Shown here in pieces: positions 28,410 through 37,471 of a stretch of DNA of 63,988 bases; position 1 is the first letter of the stretch, and each line of letters begins with the position of its first letter. A program made the translations under genes and the position numbers. The stretch lies in contig JADGEB010000021.1 of assembly GCA_016744595.1 (NCBI GenBank), forward strand, positions 1 through 63,988, written 5' to 3'. Under the pieces are notes generated by a model. That model made no database searches. It saw nothing but the letters and a program-made list of their open reading frames with translations, and was not told the DNA's origin. Source of the stretch: Desulfuromusa sp. (GTDB lineage: Bacteria; Desulfobacterota; Desulfuromonadia; Desulfuromonadales; Geopsychrobacteraceae).

Positions 28410-28450
28410 ATGGGTCTTTTCCATAGTATGGAAAGGACCCATACTTTTTA
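28410..28450 (+). terminator. Strong intrinsic terminator between hpf and ptsN
   Basis: A 14-16-bp stem with a single G-U pair (28410-28425 against 28427-28442; arms ATGGGTC...GACCCAT) is followed by ACTTTTTA. It ends 25 nt before ptsN, so ptsN either has its own promoter or is fed by read-through. Confidence 0.85.
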
Positions 28451-28475
28451 TTGCTGACAAAATAAGATTGTAATT

Positions 28476-28937
28476 ATGAAAATATCTGAACTACTTGATT
28501 CGCGGGCTATTGTTGCTGATCTGCAAGCAAAAGATAAACCAAAAGCTCTTGCAGAACTAACCGATTCATTGATTTCCTGTGAGCCCTCTTTAAACCGAGA
28601 TGATGTTATTGCCGTTCTGCAAGAACGGGAAAAGCTAGGCAGTACCGGAATTGGGGATGGTGTAGCAATCCCTCACGGTAAATTAGCGGGAATCCCTGAG
28701 CTAAAACTGGTTTTTGGGCGTAGCCATTCCGGGGTTGATTTTGAGTCGATGGATGGCCAACCGGCTTACCTATTCTTTCTTCTGATTGCACCAGAGGAAT
28801 CTGTTGGTGTCCATTTAAAAACTCTGGCGAGAATTTCCAAGTTGTTAAAGGATGCTTCTGTCAGAAAAAAACTGATGGATGCTCCAGACCAAGGGGCTAT
28901 TTATCAGGTGGTCCTTGATGAAGAGGGACAAGCCTAA
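28476..28937 (+). CDS. ptsN: PTS IIA-like nitrogen-regulatory protein
   Basis: 153 residues, fructose/mannitol-type EIIA domain. The phosphorylatable histidine is H67 in GVAIPHGK; GSTGIGDG precedes it and GVHLKTLARISKLL follows. It takes part in regulatory phosphorelay (nitrogen PTS) rather than sugar transport. No separate NPr or EI-Ntr is here, but HPr and EI are encoded 5 kb downstream and could phosphorylate it. Found between hpf and hprK as in relatives. Confidence 0.95.
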   Translation: MKISELLDSRAIVADLQAKDKPKALAELTDSLISCEPSLNRDDVIAVLQEREKLGSTGIGDGVAIPHGKLAGIPELKLVFGRSHSGVDFESMDGQPAYLFFLLIAPEESVGVHLKTLARISKLLKDASVRKKLMDAPDQGAIYQVVLDEEGQA

Positions 28938-28988
28938 TTTCAGGTTGTCACTTATCCTTATTCTGCTGCAATTTGGTTTTTTGATATT

Positions 28989-29963
28989 ATGCCAGAGCTC
29001 ACTATTCAGGAAATTCTTGACGAAAAAGAAGCAGGTCTCGATCTCGAGCTGTTGTCAGGTGCCGGGGGTCTCTCCAATATAGTTTCAGTCCCAAGAATTC
29101 AGAAACCCGGATTGGCACTGGCAGGCTATACAGACAGTTTGCATCCAGACCGAGTACAGATCATTGGTGCCACTGAATTGAGTTTTTTGAAAACTCTGCC
29201 TCAGGAAAAAGCAGTTGAATCATTGCGTGCGCTTTGTCGTACGAGCCTCTCTTGTTTGATCATTACCAAAAATCAGGATGCCCCGGACTATCTGCTGGAA
29301 CATGCAGAAGCAGGGAGTACTCCGCTGCTTAGAACTAAGCATCTTAGTTCTAATTTTATCGCTCTCCTGACTCGTTTCCTTGAAGAACGCCTGCTGCCAA
29401 CTTCAACTCTCCACGGGGTTCTTGTGGATGTTCTTGGTATTGGCGTTTTGCTCCAAGGGAAGAGTGGGGTCGGAAAAAGTGAATGCGCCCTTGAACTTAT
29501 TCTGCGTGGTTACCGTCTGGTAGCTGACGATATTATTAAGGTACGTTTTAAACTTCCTTCAGTCGTCTTCGGTGAAGGAATGGATCTGCTTCACTATCAT
29601 ATGGAAATCCGTGGTTTGGGTATCCTTAATATTAAACATCTTTTTGGTGTCGCTGCGATTCGGGAACGTAAAAAAATTGATCTCGTTGTTGAACTGGTGA
29701 AGTGGGAAGATGGCAGGGAATATGATCGACTTGGATTAGAAGAAAAAGTTTTTAATATCCATGGAGTTGATTTGCCGTTTGTCCGGATTCCCGTCGCTCC
29801 AGGACGGAATATCAGTACCATTGTAGAAGTTGCGGCACGAAACCAATTATTGAAAGGAATGGGTTATCATAGTGCCCGTGAGTTTCAAGAACTTCTGGAA
29901 AAGCGAATGGCTGCGGCAGCACATCTTCATTCCCACACTATCATCGGGGAAGATCTGGAATGA
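28989..29963 (+). CDS. hprK: HPr kinase/phosphorylase
   Basis: 324 residues. The N-terminal domain (about 1-130) precedes the catalytic P-loop domain with Walker A GKSGVGKS (157-164) and the HprK signature (LEIRGLGILNI, then RLGLEEK). It phosphorylates or dephosphorylates Ser46 of HPr; the HPr encoded at 33227 has that serine in a proper context. Ends in a 4-nt overlap with rapZ. In proteobacteria HprK is thought to regulate PTS activity rather than CcpA-type repression. Confidence 0.96.
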   Translation: MPELTIQEILDEKEAGLDLELLSGAGGLSNIVSVPRIQKPGLALAGYTDSLHPDRVQIIGATELSFLKTLPQEKAVESLRALCRTSLSCLIITKNQDAPDYLLEHAEAGSTPLLRTKHLSSNFIALLTRFLEERLLPTSTLHGVLVDVLGIGVLLQGKSGVGKSECALELILRGYRLVADDIIKVRFKLPSVVFGEGMDLLHYHMEIRGLGILNIKHLFGVAAIRERKKIDLVVELVKWEDGREYDRLGLEEKVFNIHGVDLPFVRIPVAPGRNISTIVEVAARNQLLKGMGYHSAREFQELLEKRMAAAAHLHSHTIIGEDLE

Positions 29964-30820
29964 GTCGCCGCTTACTGATCATTACTGGGTTGTCTGGTTC
30001 CGGGAAAAGTACCGCTGCCAGAGTCATTGAAGACCAAGGTTTTTTTGTTGTTGATAATCTGCCGTTGGTGATGCTGCCAGATTTTATGCAGCGTGCTGGT
30101 GAAGGACTGAATCCAAAAGCAGATGTTGCCGTTGTAGTTGATGTCCGCAATCGTGGTTTCCTGACAGATTACGACAAGATCTTTGAGCAATTAAGGCAGG
30201 ATGGCTACGCACTGGATATTCTATTTTTTGAAGCAGCAGATGACGTGCTTCAGCGCCGCTATTCAGAGACGCGCCGTTCGCACCCTTTGGCGGGTTCCGA
30301 GACAGTTCAGGATGGAATTGAAAGAGAACGCCGGCAACTGCATATGTTGCGGGACTCTGCGACAAAAATAGTCGATAGCAGCAATCTTAATACTCGCCAG
30401 CTGCGTGACCTGATGCTCGATTTTCTTGGCGAAGAGCATGAATCTTTGCTTATTGTAAGCTTGGAGTCATTTGGTTATCGCTACGGCTTACCTCCTGCTT
30501 CTGATTTGGTTTTTGACGTTCGATTTCTACCTAATCCTCATTATATTGATGAATTACGGCCACTAACGGGCTTGGATCCCACCTTGCGTGAATATGTTCT
30601 TTCGCAGCAGGCTTGCCGTGATTTTCGCCACCACCTTGACCTTTTGCTTGTTTTTTTGCTTCCCCATTATCGGGCAGAGGGAAAAAGTTATTTGACGGTT
30701 GCAATTGGCTGTACGGGGGGGCGTCATCGAAGCGTCTCGATTGTTGAAGACCTCTATAACAGCTTTCCTGACACCGATATTGTTCTCCGGGTTAACCACC
30801 GCGATATTGATAAGGGATAA
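29960..30820 (+). CDS. rapZ: RNase adapter protein RapZ
   Basis: 286 residues. The N-terminal kinase-like domain has Walker A GLSGSGKS (10-17) and VVDNLP; the C-terminal RNA- and metabolite-binding domain has RFLPNPHY and CTGGRHRSV. In E. coli RapZ hands the sRNA GlmZ to RNase E and senses glucosamine 6-phosphate; the sRNA partner here is unknown. Genes directly downstream encode the mannose-class PTS, which may import amino sugars. Translationally coupled to hprK. Confidence 0.96.
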   Translation: MSRRLLIITGLSGSGKSTAARVIEDQGFFVVDNLPLVMLPDFMQRAGEGLNPKADVAVVVDVRNRGFLTDYDKIFEQLRQDGYALDILFFEAADDVLQRRYSETRRSHPLAGSETVQDGIERERRQLHMLRDSATKIVDSSNLNTRQLRDLMLDFLGEEHESLLIVSLESFGYRYGLPPASDLVFDVRFLPNPHYIDELRPLTGLDPTLREYVLSQQACRDFRHHLDLLLVFLLPHYRAEGKSYLTVAIGCTGGRHRSVSIVEDLYNSFPDTDIVLRVNHRDIDKG

Positions 30821-30823
30821 ATG

Positions 30824-31231
30824 ATGATTGGTATTGTGGTTGTATCCCATATCGGTTTAGCGAATGAACTCATATATGCAACAGAGTTGATACTTGGTTC
30901 GCTTGAGGCCGTGGTTGCTGTCAGTATTGATCGTGATATGTCGGTTGAAGCTGCCAAGGAAGAATTACATAAAGCTGTCAGCCTGGTGGGGAAAGATGGT
31001 GATGGTACCATAATTTTAACTGATTTGTTCGGGGGCACACCGACCAATATTAGTGCTGAATTTCTCTGTGAGGGAGTGGTTGAGATTCTCACTGGGGTTA
31101 ATTTGCCGATGTTGATCAAGGGGATCGGTGCTCGCACCAATCATGGTCTAGATGACTTGGCCGCACTCCTCAAAGATTATGCTCGAAGCGCAATTATGCG
31201 TCCTTCTGAACTGTTACGTTCGACTCAATAA
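30824..31231 (+). CDS. PTS mannose-class EIIA component
   Basis: 135 residues, mannose-family IIA fold. The phosphorylation site is H9 in VVVSHIGLANEL; the usual H-G is H-I here. DLFGGTPTN and GVNLPML follow. It carries phosphate from HPr to the IIB protein. I chose ATG 30824 over 30821 because AAGGGA lies 6 nt from it. It begins the six-gene PTS run directly after rapZ. Confidence 0.93.
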   Translation: MIGIVVVSHIGLANELIYATELILGSLEAVVAVSIDRDMSVEAAKEELHKAVSLVGKDGDGTIILTDLFGGTPTNISAEFLCEGVVEILTGVNLPMLIKGIGARTNHGLDDLAALLKDYARSAIMRPSELLRSTQ

Positions 31232-31251
31232 GCCGATTCGTTGGAGAATTA

Positions 31252-31746
31252 ATGAGCCTTGTTCTTACGCGCATTGATAATCGTTTAATTCATGGCCAGG
31301 TTTTGGAGGCGTGGGTACCTTTTGTCCGGGCGGATTGTATTGTAGTCGCCAATGATAGTATTGCTGGGAACCCCTTGAAGAAAATGATGATGCAGGCCTC
31401 GGTTCCTAGTCGAATGCGGGTTGAGATTGGTACGGTAGCAGAGTCTGTCGCTTTGCTGAAATCATCACGACTTCACCGCTGCAGAGTTCTCTTGTTGTTC
31501 GGCACAACGTCTGATGCCGTACGTGCATATCGTGGTGGCTTAGCATATGACCAGTTGAATCTTGGTAATTTACATGCAGAGAAAGGTAAGGCTCGACTTA
31601 GCTGTACTCTGTTCTTGAACCCTGCTGATATGGATGATCTCGAGTTGCTTGATCAGGCTGGGATTAAGATTACATCACGATGTATTCCGGCAGATGGAGA
31701 GCGATCTTGGCGTAAATTGATCCCTGCGTTAAGGGGGGAAATATAA
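31252..31746 (+). CDS. PTS mannose-class EIIB component
   Basis: 164 residues. Active-site H14 lies in RIDNRLIHGQV, the hallmark of the mannose/fructose/sorbose IIB family. It passes phosphate to the sugar bound by IIC-IID. GGAGAA precedes the ATG; the stop overlaps the IIC start by one base. Standalone IIA and IIB proteins, rather than a ManX-type fusion, are usual for this class outside enterics. Confidence 0.94.
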   Translation: MSLVLTRIDNRLIHGQVLEAWVPFVRADCIVVANDSIAGNPLKKMMMQASVPSRMRVEIGTVAESVALLKSSRLHRCRVLLLFGTTSDAVRAYRGGLAYDQLNLGNLHAEKGKARLSCTLFLNPADMDDLELLDQAGIKITSRCIPADGERSWRKLIPALRGEI

Positions 31747-32435
31747 TGGCTATAAGTCTCGCTTTTGGCGCTCTGATTTCTTTAATCTGTGGTTTAGATC
31801 GAGTTGCGATTTTACAAATTATGATTTCCAGGCCAATTGTGGCGGCTCCCTTGACCGCCCTCGCTCTTGGCGAACCCTTGATTGGATTACAGATCGGGGT
31901 GATGGTCGAGTTTCTGTGGTTAGCTCGTTTGCCAGTGGGTGCGGCTGTGCCACCTGACGATACCCAGGTAGCTATTGCCAGTAGTGTTCTGGCGATCGTT
32001 CTGGGACGGACATTAAATGTTTCAGGAATAGAGTTGTTGCTTCTTTGCTTACTGATTGCTATTCCCCTTGGCAAAGTTGGTCAGTATTTTGATCACTATG
32101 CTAGACAATACAATGTCCGGTTGATAAAACAGGTTGATTTGGCACTTGATCGAGGTTCTTTAATGGGAGCTGAATTTCAACATTTACGTGGCCTTACAAG
32201 TTTTTCTCTTGCTTCAATAGGGACCTATGCAATTGTTGTCCTTGGTGGCTTGTTGATCGTCCCTTTTCTTTGGCCCCTCCTGCAACAATCACTGAGTCAT
32301 TCATCTGCCTGGATTCAGTTGGCTCTTCCGCTGGTTGGAATTGCAGTGATTTTGGGGACAATTAATGTCAGTAGGGCAATTACTTTGTTTTGTGCTTCTT
32401 TTTGTATGTCTTTTCTGTTGATGTGGTTGGTGTAG
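31746..32435 (+). CDS. PTS mannose-class EIIC membrane component
   Basis: 229 residues, mostly hydrophobic with about six to seven TM helices. It has the conserved early ALGEPLIGLQIGVMVEFLWL type segment and LPVGAAVPPDD, typical of mannose/sorbose IIC. With IID it forms the sugar channel. The family average is near 250-265 residues, so this one is slightly short but appears intact. The sugar cannot be predicted; a hexose or hexosamine is the common case. Confidence 0.9.
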   Translation: MAISLAFGALISLICGLDRVAILQIMISRPIVAAPLTALALGEPLIGLQIGVMVEFLWLARLPVGAAVPPDDTQVAIASSVLAIVLGRTLNVSGIELLLLCLLIAIPLGKVGQYFDHYARQYNVRLIKQVDLALDRGSLMGAEFQHLRGLTSFSLASIGTYAIVVLGGLLIVPFLWPLLQQSLSHSSAWIQLALPLVGIAVILGTINVSRAITLFCASFCMSFLLMWLV

Positions 32436-32437
32436 TG

Positions 32438-33211
32438 ATGACCATATCGTGGAAGACTCGGTTATATATCTGGTTTCGTTTACTGTTACTGCAGGCCAGC
32501 TGGAACTTTGAAAGACTGCAAGGGATTGGCTTTTTCTACTCTCTTTTACCTGGATTAAGAAAACTCTACAAAGATGAAAAGCTCTTAGATGTTAGTCGAA
32601 AGTATGTTGGTTATTTTAATACTCATGTTTATTTAGCGCCTATGGTTGCTGGTGCCGTTTTAAAGTTGGAGGAAGATCAGGCTTCCGGGACTGCAGATCC
32701 TGCACTTGAGGTTGATGATTTTAAAGAGATGGTTGCCGCACCTTATGCTGCTATTGGTGATGCCCTTTTTTGGGGTGGTTTGCGACCCTTGGCTGCCGGG
32801 ATTACCCTTTTTTTTGCAATTAAGGGAATTCTTTGGGCTCCACTGATATTTATATTGATTTACAATTTGGTGCCAACTTGGTTTCGGACAATCTTTTTTG
32901 TGCGAGGCTATCGCCAAGGGATGGCCTCTGTTGAATTTATACAAAAACATAGGCTGCCAGACTGGGCTATTCATACCAAAGAGACAGCTATTGTTATCCT
33001 CGGTGGTTTGAGTGCTTTTATGGTTTTTTCCCACCTGAATCAACAGCAATTACCCAGTTGGTTGGGTTTGTTGACTCTTGTCCCAATGGTTATGTTGGGG
33101 GTGGTGGCACGTAAGGGTCTATCGACGTTATTGTTGGTTTTTATAACCGTGACCAGTATTTTTTTCATCGGATTATTCTGGGCTGACATGGTTTATTTGA
33201 TCGCTTCATGA
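32438..33211 (+). CDS. PTS mannose-class EIID membrane component
   Basis: 257 residues. The cytoplasmic N-terminus (RLLLLQASWNFERLQGIGF, YSLLPGLRKLY) and FNTHVYLAPMVAGAVLKLEE match IID, with several C-terminal TM helices. The start is ATG 32438, 2 nt after the IIC stop; the in-frame extension upstream reads into IIC and lacks similarity. IID with IIC makes the transport pore, so this is a transport-capable PTS and not just a regulatory relay. Confidence 0.9.
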   Translation: MTISWKTRLYIWFRLLLLQASWNFERLQGIGFFYSLLPGLRKLYKDEKLLDVSRKYVGYFNTHVYLAPMVAGAVLKLEEDQASGTADPALEVDDFKEMVAAPYAAIGDALFWGGLRPLAAGITLFFAIKGILWAPLIFILIYNLVPTWFRTIFFVRGYRQGMASVEFIQKHRLPDWAIHTKETAIVILGGLSAFMVFSHLNQQQLPSWLGLLTLVPMVMLGVVARKGLSTLLLVFITVTSIFFIGLFWADMVYLIAS

Positions 33212-33226
33212 GGGGCAAAAGAAATT

Positions 33227-33493
33227 ATGCAAAACCGTAATTTTACAATAATAAATCGATTGGGACTACATGCCAGAGCAGCAGCACAACTTGTGCAGAC
33301 AGCAAATAAGTTTAGCTCTGATGTCAATGTGATCAAAGATGATATAGAAGTGAATGGTAAGAGTATTATGGGAATTTTACTTCTTGCGGCACCACAGGGG
33401 ACAGATATTGCTGTAACTGTGGATGGCGACGACGAACAGCATGCGATGGATGTTATCGCAGAATTAATAGAGGATGGTTTTGGTGAAGATTAA
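33227..33493 (+). CDS. ptsH: Phosphocarrier protein HPr
   Basis: 88 residues, canonical HPr length. The phosphoacceptor H15 is in RLGLHARAA and the regulatory Ser46 is in VNGKSIMGIL, followed by a conserved AAPQGTDI. H15 takes phosphate from EI; Ser46 is the target of HprK encoded upstream. GAGGGG precedes the ATG. The last 11 nt overlap ptsI. Confidence 0.96.
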   Translation: MQNRNFTIINRLGLHARAAAQLVQTANKFSSDVNVIKDDIEVNGKSIMGILLLAAPQGTDIAVTVDGDDEQHAMDVIAELIEDGFGED

Positions 33494-35255
33494 GGTCGCT
33501 GAAGACACTTATCTTGTTGGAATCGGGGTTTCTCCGGGAATTGCTATTGGTGCTGTCAGTCTACTTGATCAGCGTCCTTTGGTCGATCAATCCTTAATCG
33601 AAGCCGAAGAGGTTGAAGCTGAATTATTGCGTTTTCAACAGGCTGTTGAACGCGCTCGAGAGCAGCTTCAAAAAATTAAACAAACAGTTTCCAGGCAACA
33701 GCACCTGCGTGAACATCTGTATATCCTTGATACACATTTACTCATCCTTGAAGATGAGATGTTGGTGGATGGAACCGAAAAAGCAATACGTGCGCAGATG
33801 AATGCTGAAGGGGCTTTGACGCAGGTTCTTGAACAGCTACGAGCATTGTTCGACAATATAGATGATGAATATCTGCGGGAGAGGCGCTCTGATGTTGATG
33901 CTGTTGGAGAACGTCTGCTGCGTATTCTAACTGGTGTCAGTGAACGCACTATCGGCAATATTGGACACAAATCGTTGGTGGTTTCACATGACCTGTCTCC
34001 GGCTGAAACAATGCAGATGGATAGATCTAATGTCCTTGGGTTTATAACTGACAAGGGGGGTCGAACGTCCCACACCGCAATTTTGGCTCGCTCATTGGAT
34101 ATCCCGGCAGTTGTTGGTTTGGAATCAGTCACGTCAATGGTTTATGACCGATTGCCGGTTATTATTGATGGTTCCAACGGGGTCGTTATCCTTAATCCTT
34201 CGGAAGAGACATTCAAGGAATATCTCGAACGTAAACAATCCTACGAATATTTGGAACGAGATCTTGAATGCTATCGAGAACTTTCAGCGTTTACTACAGA
34301 CCAAGTTCATATCGCTTTACGTGCTAATCTGGAGATTGCCAGTGATGTAGAGCAAGCCAAGAAACATGCTGCAGAAGGTATTGGCCTTTATCGAACTGAA
34401 TTTCTCTACCTTGGAAGAAGTACGCCACCAGATGAAGAAGAACAATACCAGTCATATTGTGAAATTCTCCGACAGGCAAATGGTGAGCCGGTTACAATCA
34501 GGACGCTTGACATTGGTGGTGATAAGTTTGTCCCAGAATTGAACCTAGCGGATGAAGCTAACCCGGCAATGGGATTACGAGCAATTCGCTTCTCTCTCCA
34601 AGAGGAACGTTTGTTCAAGGTTCAACTACGGGCTATTTTACGGGCTTCCAGTTCAGGAAAAGTACGGATTTTATTTCCAATGATCAGTGGAATAGCTGAA
34701 ATCCGAGCCTGTAAGAAGATTATAAGTGAGATCCAAAGCCAGTTAGACCAAGAGGGGATCGCCTACGATCCCGATCTGGCTATTGGAATCATGATTGAGA
34801 CACCGTCTGCGGTTATGATTGCCTCTTTGCTGGCACAGGAAGTTGATTTTTTCTCTATTGGTACCAATGATTTGATTCAATACTTTCTTGCCGTTGACCG
34901 GGGGAACGAACATGTCGCTTACCTTTATGACCCATTGCACCCAGCAATCTTACGTGCACTAAAAGAAACTTGTGATGCTGCGAATGATGCTGGTATCGGG
35001 ATTTGCATCTGTGGCGAAATGGCCGGTGAATCTCTCTATACTTTGGTTCTGGTTGGTCTTGGATTAAATGAACTTTCTATGAATCCTGCCTGCATTCCAA
35101 GGGTCAAACGAGTATTACGGCAGATTTCCAAAGAAGATGGAGAATTATTGGTTGATAGATTATTATCTTTATCGACCAGTAAAGAGGTTTCTACTGCTAT
35201 TGAGCAGGAAATGCGAAGCAGGTTGCCAGATATTTTTGCGCAGCCCCGTATATAA
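33483..35255 (+). CDS. ptsI: PTS enzyme I (PEP-protein phosphotransferase)
   Basis: About 590 residues. The N-terminal HPr-binding and swivel domains hold H197 in GGRTSHTAI, the PEP-dependent phosphorylation site; the C-terminal PEP-binding TIM barrel has GLYRTEFLYL, FSIGTNDLIQY and the catalytic Cys in GICICGEMAG. GTG 33483 is the chosen start since AGAGGA lies 8 nt upstream; TTG 33480 or ATG 33474 are alternatives. It powers all PTS proteins here, including possibly PtsN. Confidence 0.95.
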   Translation: MKIKVAEDTYLVGIGVSPGIAIGAVSLLDQRPLVDQSLIEAEEVEAELLRFQQAVERAREQLQKIKQTVSRQQHLREHLYILDTHLLILEDEMLVDGTEKAIRAQMNAEGALTQVLEQLRALFDNIDDEYLRERRSDVDAVGERLLRILTGVSERTIGNIGHKSLVVSHDLSPAETMQMDRSNVLGFITDKGGRTSHTAILARSLDIPAVVGLESVTSMVYDRLPVIIDGSNGVVILNPSEETFKEYLERKQSYEYLERDLECYRELSAFTTDQVHIALRANLEIASDVEQAKKHAAEGIGLYRTEFLYLGRSTPPDEEEQYQSYCEILRQANGEPVTIRTLDIGGDKFVPELNLADEANPAMGLRAIRFSLQEERLFKVQLRAILRASSSGKVRILFPMISGIAEIRACKKIISEIQSQLDQEGIAYDPDLAIGIMIETPSAVMIASLLAQEVDFFSIGTNDLIQYFLAVDRGNEHVAYLYDPLHPAILRALKETCDAANDAGIGICICGEMAGESLYTLVLVGLGLNELSMNPACIPRVKRVLRQISKEDGELLVDRLLSLSTSKEVSTAIEQEMRSRLPDIFAQPRI

Positions 35256-35290
35256 AATAAAACTAAAATTAAAGAAAAGGATAACTAAAA

Positions 35291-36460
35291 ATGGCGATGA
35301 CCGACTTTTTATTTACTTCAGAATCGGTGGGTGAGGGACATCCTGATAAAGTTGCTGACCAGATTTCTGATGCTGTTCTCGATGCCATCCTTGAACAGGA
35401 TCCGAAAGCAAGGGTGGCATGTGAAACCTTGGTAACGACCGGTATGGCTATGATTGCTGGCGAGATTACCACGACAGCTTACGCTGATCTTCCAGCAATT
35501 GTTCGACAAACGATTAAAGAGATTGGCTACAATGATTCGACTATTGGTTTTGATTATAAGACCTGCGCAGTGTTGACCTCGATTGATCAACAATCTCCCG
35601 ATATTTCTCAAGGAGTGAGTGAGGGTGAGGGCATGTATAAAGAGCAGGGTGCGGGAGACCAAGGTCTGATGTTTGGTTTTGCCTGCAATGAAACTCCTGA
35701 GCTGATGCCAATGCCGATTACTTTTGCCCATAAACTGACACAGAAACTTGCCGATGTTCGTAAGAGTGGACTGCTCGATTTCCTCCGCCCCGACAGCAAA
35801 TCTCAGGTTTCAATCCAGTATATTGATGATAAGCCAACCAAGATCGATACGGTTGTTATTTCGACTCAACACGATCCCGATGTGAGCTATGATGACCTGA
35901 AGGAATCCGTTATTGAGGAAGTAATCAAGCCGATTCTTCCGCTTGACTTGCTCGACAGCAAGACCCGCTATCTGATTAACCCAACCGGTCGTTTTGTTGT
36001 CGGAGGGCCAATGGGTGATTGTGGCGTGACCGGACGGAAAATTATTGTCGATACCTACGGTGGCCAGGGTTCCCATGGCGGCGGGGCATTTAGCGGTAAA
36101 GATCCGTCAAAAGTTGACCGTAGTGCTTCATACATGGCTCGCTATGTTGCAAAAAATATTGTTGCTGCTGGGTTGGCACGTAAATGTGAAGTTCAGCTAG
36201 CCTATGCAATTGGTGTTGCTGAACCGGTTTCTGTGATGATCAACAGCTTTGGTACCGGGAAAGTACCATCGAACAAGATTGCCGAGATTGTACGGGATGA
36301 ATTTGATATGCGCCCAGCAGCAATCATTCAACAACTAGATCTGCTTCGACCAATCTATCGCCAGACGGCAGCCTATGGACATTTTGGCAGGGAGTTGCCT
36401 GGCTTTACCTGGGAAGTAACAGATCGGGTTGATTCTCTTCGATCTCGTGCCGGGCTCTGA
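35291..36460 (+). CDS. metK: S-adenosylmethionine synthetase
   Basis: 389 residues. N-terminal [21 protein letters not shown] is cut here to its start: [22 protein letters not shown] and [15 protein letters not shown] (P-loop-like) follow. It forms SAM from methionine and ATP; SAM is the substrate of RlmKL, the KamA-like enzyme and the methyltransferase at 62644. AAAGG lies about 10 nt upstream. There is no SAM-riboswitch-like structure in the 35-nt gap after ptsI, so it may share the PTS transcript. Confidence 0.97.
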   Translation: MAMTDFLFTSESVGEGHPDKVADQISDAVLDAILEQDPKARVACETLVTTGMAMIAGEITTTAYADLPAIVRQTIKEIGYNDSTIGFDYKTCAVLTSIDQQSPDISQGVSEGEGMYKEQGAGDQGLMFGFACNETPELMPMPITFAHKLTQKLADVRKSGLLDFLRPDSKSQVSIQYIDDKPTKIDTVVISTQHDPDVSYDDLKESVIEEVIKPILPLDLLDSKTRYLINPTGRFVVGGPMGDCGVTGRKIIVDTYGGQGSHGGGAFSGKDPSKVDRSASYMARYVAKNIVAAGLARKCEVQLAYAIGVAEPVSVMINSFGTGKVPSNKIAEIVRDEFDMRPAAIIQQLDLLRPIYRQTAAYGHFGRELPGFTWEVTDRVDSLRSRAGL

Positions 36461-36490
36461 TCCGTACGGAAGCATCGGTAAGGAAAAAAG

Positions 36491-36520
36491 AAAGGCAAGT
36501 CCATGAGGGCTTGCCTTTTA
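36491..36520. terminator. Bidirectional terminator between metK and aguB
   Basis: A 12-bp stem with one G-U pair (36491-36502 against 36507-36518, AAAGGCAAG...CTTGCCTTT) and an ATGA loop. T-rich bases follow on the plus strand, and the A-run before it (36484-36489) gives a U-tract on the minus strand, so it can end both convergent units. Confidence 0.85.
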
Positions 36521-36586
36521 TCGTCAGCGTTCGTGACTATTCATTTATTGGACATATCTGTCAATTACTTTGAAAAGTGCCGAGGT

Positions 36587-37471
36587 TTAATCACGAAAGC
36601 GCTTCAGTAAATCTTGATATTGATCAATCCGCCGATCCCGGAAAAATGGCCAGATCTGTCGAGTTTTTTCGCTGTTATCTAGATTGAGATTGACAGCTAA
36701 AAGCTCTTCAGTGTCCGTGCCTGTCTGGGCAAGGATTTCTCCCTGACATCCCACAACAAAACTACTTCCCCAGAAATTTATTCCTGCGGTTGCTTGACTT
36801 GGATCTGCTTCAAATCCGACCCGATTTGCTGTAATGATTGGAATCCCATTGGCAACTGCATGCCCTCGTTGCACTATCATCCATGCGTCCAGCTGGCGCT
36901 GTTGTTCTGCTAAATTATCGTTTGGATCATGGCCGATAGCTGTTGGATAAATCAGTATTTCTGCCCCTGCGAGAGCCATCATTCGGGCTGCTTCTGGATA
37001 CCATTGATCCCAGCAGATCAGAACTCCCAGTTTTCCGACTGAAGTCACAATTGGAGTGAATCCCAAATCCCCCGGAGTGAAATAAAAATTTTCGTAGTAG
37101 CCGGGATCATCGGGAATATGCATTTTTCGATAGGTGCCAGCGATGCTGCCATCTTTCTCAAAAACCACTGCGGTGTTGTGGTATAGCCCCGCAGCGCGTT
37201 TTTCAAACAGTGAGATGACCAAAACGATTTCTAATTGTTTGGCCAGTTTGCTAAATTTCTGAGTTGTTGCCCCTGGAATGCTTTCAGCTAGGTCAAAATG
37301 GCTAATATCCTCTGTCTGGCAAAAATATTGATTGTTGTGCAATTCCTGCAAAACAACAAGTTCAGCTCCTTGTGTTGCAATCTGACGAATTTGTTCGCAA
37401 CATTTCTTAATGTTTTCCTGTTGATCAGTTGTGCAACTGTGCTGCACGAGACCGACCTTTAGGGATTTCAT
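36587..37471 (-). CDS. aguB: N-carbamoylputrescine amidase
   Basis: 294 residues, carbon-nitrogen hydrolase (nitrilase) fold with catalytic Glu in VLQELHNNQYF, Lys in YRKMHIPDDP and Cys in LICWDQWYPEAAR. The QWYPEAAR and ENFYF segments are specific to AguB. It hydrolyses N-carbamoylputrescine to putrescine, CO2 and ammonia. The start is the ATG at 37469-37471, giving the family N-terminus MKSLKVGLVQHS and a 4-nt overlap with aguA. Confidence 0.95.
   Translation of the reverse strand: MKSLKVGLVQHSCTTDQQENIKKCCEQIRQIATQGAELVVLQELHNNQYFCQTEDISHFDLAESIPGATTQKFSKLAKQLEIVLVISLFEKRAAGLYHNTAVVFEKDGSIAGTYRKMHIPDDPGYYENFYFTPGDLGFTPIVTSVGKLGVLICWDQWYPEAARMMALAGAEILIYPTAIGHDPNDNLAEQQRQLDAWMIVQRGHAVANGIPIITANRVGFEADPSQATAGINFWGSSFVVGCQGEILAQTGTDTEELLAVNLNLDNSEKTRQIWPFFRDRRIDQYQDLLKRFRD

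Noticed and set aside
35256..35290. SAM riboswitch before metK
   Set aside because: The gap is only 35 nt, AT-rich and without stems.
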